Source of the DNA: Pseudomonadota bacterium
GTDB taxonomy: Bacteria; Pseudomonadota; Gammaproteobacteria; Burkholderiales; Burkholderiaceae
Length of the DNA stretch: 30,589 nucleotides
Direction of reading: 5' to 3'
Assembly (NCBI GenBank): GCA_963205525.1
Contig: CAUJJP010000194.1
Location: 1 to 30,589 of the forward strand
Under the pieces are notes generated by a model. It saw nothing but the letters and a program-made list of their open reading frames with translations. It was not told the DNA's origin and did no database searches. Of this stretch, positions 27,284-30,589 are shown one piece after another. Position 1 is the stretch's first letter, and each line of letters starts with the position of its first letter. A program made the position numbers and the translations under genes.

Positions 27284-28489
27284 TCAGCTGAACAGCAGCT
27301 TGCCGATCCCGCGCCAGCTCAGCAGCCGGCCGGGGTTCTGCGTCTCGTCGAGCACGCCGCTCATGCGCCGCAGGATGCGCGCGCTGCGCTGGGCGCGCCA
27401 GATCACGAGGTCGGCCAGCCAGGGTCGGTGGTTGACGTGCTCGGCCCGTGCGTACAGCGCAAAGCGCGGCGCCAGCGCGTGCAAGGCGCTGGCGTAGTGC
27501 GCGCGCACCGCGGCGTCGTCGGCGCCGGCGGCGATCGCCTCCGCGGCCAGCATGCCGGTTTCCAGCGCCTTGCCTATGCCCTCGCCGGTGAAGGCGTAGG
27601 TGCTGCCTATGGCCTCGCCGGTGGCCAGCAGGCCGGGGCGCGACCAGCGCGCGCCGGTGAGCGAACAGCGCAGCGGCGCGCCCTTGGGCTCGGCCAGCCA
27701 CTGGCCACCCGCCAGCAGCGCGCGCGCATCGGGGTGGACGGCGCAGAAGCTGTCGAACACCTGGCGCAGATTGCCTGCCGCACCCGCTGCGCCTGGCGCC
27801 GAGCCGCCGGTGAGGCCGGCGCCGACGTTGAACACCCCGCCCGGGGCCGGGAAGATCCAGCCGTAGCCGCCCGCCAGCCTGCGGTGCCAGACGATTTGCA
27901 GCGTGCGCAGGCGTGCGTGCAGCTCGGGGTCGGCCGGGCGCAGGTAGCCGCGCATGGCCACCCCGCTGGGTGCGCGGCGCTCGCACAGGCCGGCGGCCTG
28001 CAGCGGCCCGGCGGCGCCGCCGGTGGCCAGCACCACCCAGCGCGCGCTCAGTTCGTGCGTGTGCTGGCCGACGCGCAGCCGGGCGCCGACGACGCGCTCG
28101 CCATCCTCCAGCGTGGCCTCGAAGCGCGCCGGCGGCAGCAGCCCCGCGCCGGCGGCCTGGGCGGCGCGCAGCAGGATGTGGTCCAGCGTGCGCCGTGGCA
28201 GCACCGCGAGCCGGCCCGGCACGTCGACGCGCCCGCCGCGCGGGCCGAAGCAGCTCACATGCTGCGCCGGCAGCGCCTGCGCCATCACCTCCTCGTGCAC
28301 GCCCATGCGTGCCAGGGCGGCGTGGGCGTCGGGGATGAGGCCGTCGCCGCAGACCTTGTCGCGCGGAAAGGCGTGCTGGTCCGCCAGCAGCACCTGCAGG
28401 CCCTGCCGTGCCAAAGTCTGCGCGCAGGCGCTGCCGGCGGGTCCGGCGCCGATCACGAGCACGTCGCAGCAGCTGGGCAGGGGCGTCAT
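27284..28489 (-). CDS. Geranylgeranyl-reductase-type FAD oxidoreductase
   Basis: A 401-residue flavoprotein of the GG-red/ChlP-like superfamily. GAGPAG (14-19) in LVIGAGPAGSACAQTLA is the FAD fold. DKVCGDGLIPDA is the characteristic CGDG block. GEAIGSTYAFTGEGIGKAL is the C-terminal FAD motif. Family members reduce isoprenoid double bonds or halogenate/oxidise other compounds; the substrate is not evident, and no chlorophyll or carotenoid genes are nearby. ATG at 28489 starts just before the FAD fold. TATCGT precedes it by six bases, and no Shine-Dalgarno is seen. The class II amidotransferase gene follows. Confidence 0.87.
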   Translation of the reverse strand: MTPLPSCCDVLVIGAGPAGSACAQTLARQGLQVLLADQHAFPRDKVCGDGLIPDAHAALARMGVHEEVMAQALPAQHVSCFGPRGGRVDVPGRLAVLPRRTLDHILLRAAQAAGAGLLPPARFEATLEDGERVVGARLRVGQHTHELSARWVVLATGGAAGPLQAAGLCERRAPSGVAMRGYLRPADPELHARLRTLQIVWHRRLAGGYGWIFPAPGGVFNVGAGLTGGSAPGAAGAAGNLRQVFDSFCAVHPDARALLAGGQWLAEPKGAPLRCSLTGARWSRPGLLATGEAIGSTYAFTGEGIGKALETGMLAAEAIAAGADDAAVRAHYASALHALAPRFALYARAEHVNHRPWLADLVIWRAQRSARILRRMSGVLDETQNPGRLLSWRGIGKLLFS

Positions 28490-28495
28490 CGGTCC

Positions 28496-28501
28496 ACGAT
28501 A
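28496..28501 (-). promoter_or_regulatory. Extended -10 for a possibly leaderless oxidoreductase mRNA
   Basis: On the minus strand TGC-TATCGT (hexamer 28501-28496) ends six bases before the ATG at 28489. No Shine-Dalgarno is present. Confidence 0.42.
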
Positions 28502-28541
28502 GCAGCCCGGGCAGCACCCGCGACACCCACCCGCCTGCCAA

Positions 28542-28568
28542 CCCGCCAACCCGCCAGCCCACCCGCCC
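28542..28568 (-). other. Potential G-quadruplex in a divergent intergenic region
   Basis: The minus strand carries five GGG runs (28568-66, 28564-62, 28560-58, 28552-50, 28544-42) with loops of 1, 1, 5 and 5 bases. It lies upstream of both the FAD oxidoreductase promoter and the zinc-finger gene, in a low-complexity C-rich tract on the plus strand. Confidence 0.5.
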
Positions 28569-28655
28569 GCCAAGGAAAGGGGGATTGCCCGCGGTCAAGG
28601 CCGGTCCGCCACGGCGGGCGCAACATGGGCGGCACTCGCGTCGATGGAGATCCGC

Positions 28656-29024
28656 ATGGGCGACCCCCTCAGCGCCGGCCAGCGCGCCTGGCTGGCGGCC
28701 GAACTGCAGCAGCGCCGCCAGGCGCTGCAGGCGCAGCTGGCGCAGCACCTGCATGGGCAGACGCGGGTCGAGCGCGCCGCCGACCGGCTGGCACAGGACG
28801 GTGACGACGCACCGCAGCGCGCCCCCGAGCTGGAGATCGCTGCCGTGCTCACCGAACGCGAGCAGCGTGATCTGGACGCGGTCGCGGCGGCGCTGCAGCG
28901 CCTGGACAAGGGCGAGTACGGGCGCTGCCGCGACTGCGGCGAGGACATCCCCTTCGAGCGCCTGAAGGTCGAGCCCTGGGCCGAGCGCTGCGTGCCCTGC
29001 GCGAGTCGGCGCGAGCGGCGCTGA
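28656..29024 (+). CDS. DksA/TraR-family C4 zinc-finger protein
   Basis: A 122-residue protein. A coiled-coil-prone N-terminus (LQQRRQALQAQLAQHLHG) is followed by a helix LTEREQRDLDAVAAALQRLDKGEYG and a C4 zinc finger C91-C94/C112-C115 (CRDCGEDIP and CVPC). Family members bind the RNA polymerase secondary channel. Canonical DksA is about 150 residues with an acidic coiled-coil tip, so this shorter form is more like a TraR/YbiI-type paralogue. ATG at 28656 is chosen over 28644 because GGAGA (28646-28650) sits five bases upstream. A redox- or stress-related role in transcription is possible but not shown. Confidence 0.88.
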   Translation: MGDPLSAGQRAWLAAELQQRRQALQAQLAQHLHGQTRVERAADRLAQDGDDAPQRAPELEIAAVLTEREQRDLDAVAAALQRLDKGEYGRCRDCGEDIPFERLKVEPWAERCVPCASRRERR

Positions 29025-29067
29025 GATCCTCGCCGGGCACCCCGCTGCAGTGGGCGCGGCGCCGACG

Positions 29068-29073
29068 TAAGCT
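29068..29073 (+). promoter_or_regulatory. -10 for a possibly leaderless DUF2817 mRNA
   Basis: TAAGCT ends eight bases before the ATG at 29082, and no Shine-Dalgarno lies between them. No consensus -35 is visible. Confidence 0.35.
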
Positions 29074-29081
29074 CGCGCCCC

Positions 29082-30179
29082 ATGGACCTGCAGCCCGATC
29101 TCGCCGTCTTCTCCCGCAGCTACAGCGAAGCGCGGGACAAGTTCCTCGCCGCCGCCGCCGCCGCGGGCGCGCGCATGGACAGCCACCCGCACCCGCTGCG
29201 CGGCCCGGCCGGCGAGGCGCTCGCCACCGACTGCGCCTGGCTCGGTCCCGAGGACGCTTCGCGCGTGCTGGTGGTCCTGTCGGCCACCCACGGCGTCGAG
29301 GGCCTGGCCGGCAGCGGCCCGCAGGTGCACTGGCTGCGCCGGCCGGATGCCCTGCCCGCAGATGTGGCGGTGCTGCTGGTGCATGCGGTCAACCCGCACG
29401 GCTTTGCCTGGCTGCGCCGGGTGACGGAGGAGAACGTCGACCTCAACCGCAACTGGGTCGACTTCGGCCAGCCGCTGCCCGAGAACCCCGGCTATGCCGA
29501 GCTGCATCCGCACTGCGTGCCGGACCGCCTGGACGCGCCGACCCTGGCTGCGGCGCAGGAAGCGATCGACGCCTGGCGCGAACGCCACGGCGAGGCTGCG
29601 CTGCGCGCGGCGCGCAGCAGCGGCCAGTACAGCCACCCCGACGGCCTGTTCTACGGCGGGCGCGAACCCACCTGGGCGCGGCGCACCAGCGAAGCCATCC
29701 TCGCGCGCCGGCTTGCGCGTGCGCGCACGGTGGCGATCGTCGACCTGCACACCGGCCTCGGCCCCTACGGCTATGGCGAGCCGATCTGCAACCACGCGCC
29801 GGGCGGCGAGCGGGTGGCGCGTGCGCGCCGCTGGTGGGGCGACAGCGTGACCGAGCCGCTGCGCGGCACCTCCAGCAGCCAGCCCAAGTGGGGGCTCACC
29901 GAGTTCGGCTACGAGCGCGCGCTGGCGCACGCGCAGATCGCCTTCGTCGCCCTCGAGTTCGGCACCTACGACCAGACGCGCGGCACGGCGGTGCTGCGCG
30001 ACGACGCCTGGCTGTGGCGCCACGGCGATCCGCGCAGCCCGCAGGCGGCCCCGATACGCGAGGCCTTGCGCGACCACTTCTATCCGCCCTTCGCCGACTG
30101 GCAGGAGATGGTCCTGTTCCGCACGCGCCAGGTGCTGCGTCAGGCGCTGCAGGGGCTGGAACAGGAGGGCGCACCATGA
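29082..30179 (+). CDS. DUF2817 (M14-like) metallopeptidase family protein
   Basis: A 365-residue protein of the DUF2817 group, related to M14 carboxypeptidases. The zinc-site residues are visible as H70-xx-E73 (ATHGVEG) and H223 (VDLHTGLGPYG). VDLNRNWVDF (119-128) matches the family NRN motif, and VALEFGTYD contains a likely catalytic Glu. No signal peptide is present. The natural substrate is unknown; deacylase or peptidase activity on small amide substrates is plausible from related families. The stop overlaps the HIT gene start by four bases. This is the second M14-fold protein in the window, but it is not closely similar to the one at 22490-24184. Confidence 0.88.
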   Translation: MDLQPDLAVFSRSYSEARDKFLAAAAAAGARMDSHPHPLRGPAGEALATDCAWLGPEDASRVLVVLSATHGVEGLAGSGPQVHWLRRPDALPADVAVLLVHAVNPHGFAWLRRVTEENVDLNRNWVDFGQPLPENPGYAELHPHCVPDRLDAPTLAAAQEAIDAWRERHGEAALRAARSSGQYSHPDGLFYGGREPTWARRTSEAILARRLARARTVAIVDLHTGLGPYGYGEPICNHAPGGERVARARRWWGDSVTEPLRGTSSSQPKWGLTEFGYERALAHAQIAFVALEFGTYDQTRGTAVLRDDAWLWRHGDPRSPQAAPIREALRDHFYPPFADWQEMVLFRTRQVLRQALQGLEQEGAP

Positions 30180-30577
30180 GCACCGTGTTCGAGATGCTGC
30201 TCAGCGGCGAGTGGCCGAGCGCCAAGCTGTTCGAGGACGCGCTCGTGTTCGCCTTCATGGACGCCGGGCAGGTGAACGACGGCCACGTCATCGTCGCCAC
30301 CCGGCGACCGGTGGCGACGCTGATGCAGGCCAGCGACGCCGAGGCGGCGGCGCTCATGCGCGCCGCGCGCCGGGTCGCGATCGCGGTCGAACAGGTCTTC
30401 GCCCCGGCCGGCGTCACCGTCTTGCAGGCCAACCACGCCGCCGGCTGGCAGACCGTGCCGCACCTGCACCTGCACGTGCTGCCGCGGCATGCGGGCGACG
30501 GCGTCGAGCTGAGCTGGCCGCGCAAGGAGCCGGGCATCGAGCGCCTGCGTGAACTCGCCGCGCGCCTGCGCGTCTGA
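30176..30577 (+). CDS. HIT-family nucleotide hydrolase/transferase
   Basis: A 133-residue histidine-triad protein. The motif HLHLHVLPR places the triad at H96, H98 and H100, with the middle-to-last His acting on the nucleotide alpha-phosphate. The N-terminal part (LFEDALVFAFMDAGQVNDGHVIV) contains the usual HIT strands and the DGHVIV block. Family members hydrolyse dinucleoside polyphosphates or nucleoside phosphoramidates. AGGAGG at 30165-30170 is a strong Shine-Dalgarno inside the end of the DUF2817 gene, and the ATGA overlap indicates coupled translation. The gene is complete and ends 12 bases before the window edge. Confidence 0.92.
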   Translation: MSTVFEMLLSGEWPSAKLFEDALVFAFMDAGQVNDGHVIVATRRPVATLMQASDAEAAALMRAARRVAIAVEQVFAPAGVTVLQANHAAGWQTVPHLHLHVLPRHAGDGVELSWPRKEPGIERLRELAARLRV

Positions 30578-30589
30578 GGCGCCCGCCCT

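Noticed and set aside
26514..30077. A 1187-codon minus-strand open frame that seems to fuse the amidotransferase to a long upstream protein.
   Set aside because: Upstream of 27272 it runs in the wrong frame through the FAD oxidoreductase gene and antisense to three plus-strand genes. Composition is Arg/Ala/Gly-rich with no domains, and Cys2 requires the start at 27272.

Overview
The window is a very GC-rich stretch of bacterial chromosome with tightly packed genes, many 4-bp ATGA/GTGA overlaps and strong G/C third-position bias. Gene content (purB, a type 2 pyrF, pobA with a divergent AraC-type regulator, a CadR-like MerR regulator, a PiT transporter, a Tim44-like protein) fits a betaproteobacterium of the order Burkholderiales. 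That assignment is inferred from protein style, not from a marker gene. I see no phage, insertion sequence, CRISPR array, tRNA or rRNA.

Layout. 1-710: two paralogous 50-codon membrane microprotein genes, each with its own Shine-Dalgarno leader and Rho-independent terminator. 711-1093: a non-coding regulatory stretch with an FNR/Dnr-like box and palindromes. 1094-4371: a three-gene heme-copper operon made of a cytochrome c-CuA subunit II, a subunit I and a Sco copper chaperone. Subunit I has Asn where oxygen-reducing oxidases of this type have the cross-linked Tyr, so the complex looks like a CuA-type nitric oxide reductase (sNOR/CuANOR-like) rather than an oxidase. 4513-10569: a five-gene operon holding a ribose-type ABC importer (ATPase, permease, binding protein), a histidine-lined LVIVD beta-propeller and a Cds1-type cysteine desulfhydrase-like PLP enzyme, apparently an uncharacterised uptake-plus-sulfur module. 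10622-13851: a PKD-containing lipoprotein and a Tim44-like membrane protein.

13958-15170: a short CDF metal exporter and a divergent CadR/PbrR-like regulator, separated by a textbook MerR promoter with a 19-bp spacer. 15223-19104: PiT phosphate transporter, purB and pyrF. 19101-22376: a large hybrid histidine kinase with several PAS domains, translationally coupled to pyrF. 22490-24184 (minus): an M14 carboxypeptidase starting at TTG behind a near-perfect Shine-Dalgarno. 24295-26487: pobR and pobA for 4-hydroxybenzoate catabolism. 26514-28489 (minus): a class II glutamine amidotransferase and a geranylgeranyl-reductase-type flavoprotein. 28656-30577: a DksA/TraR zinc-finger protein, a DUF2817 M14-like protein and a HIT-family hydrolase.

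The points most worth following up are the Tyr-less CuA heme-copper operon with its N-terminal cytochrome c fusion, the ABC/propeller/desulfhydrase module, the tandem microproteins, the CDF exporter with an altered metal site, and a recurring TANNNT-(6-8 nt)-ATG arrangement suggesting leaderless transcripts at four genes.
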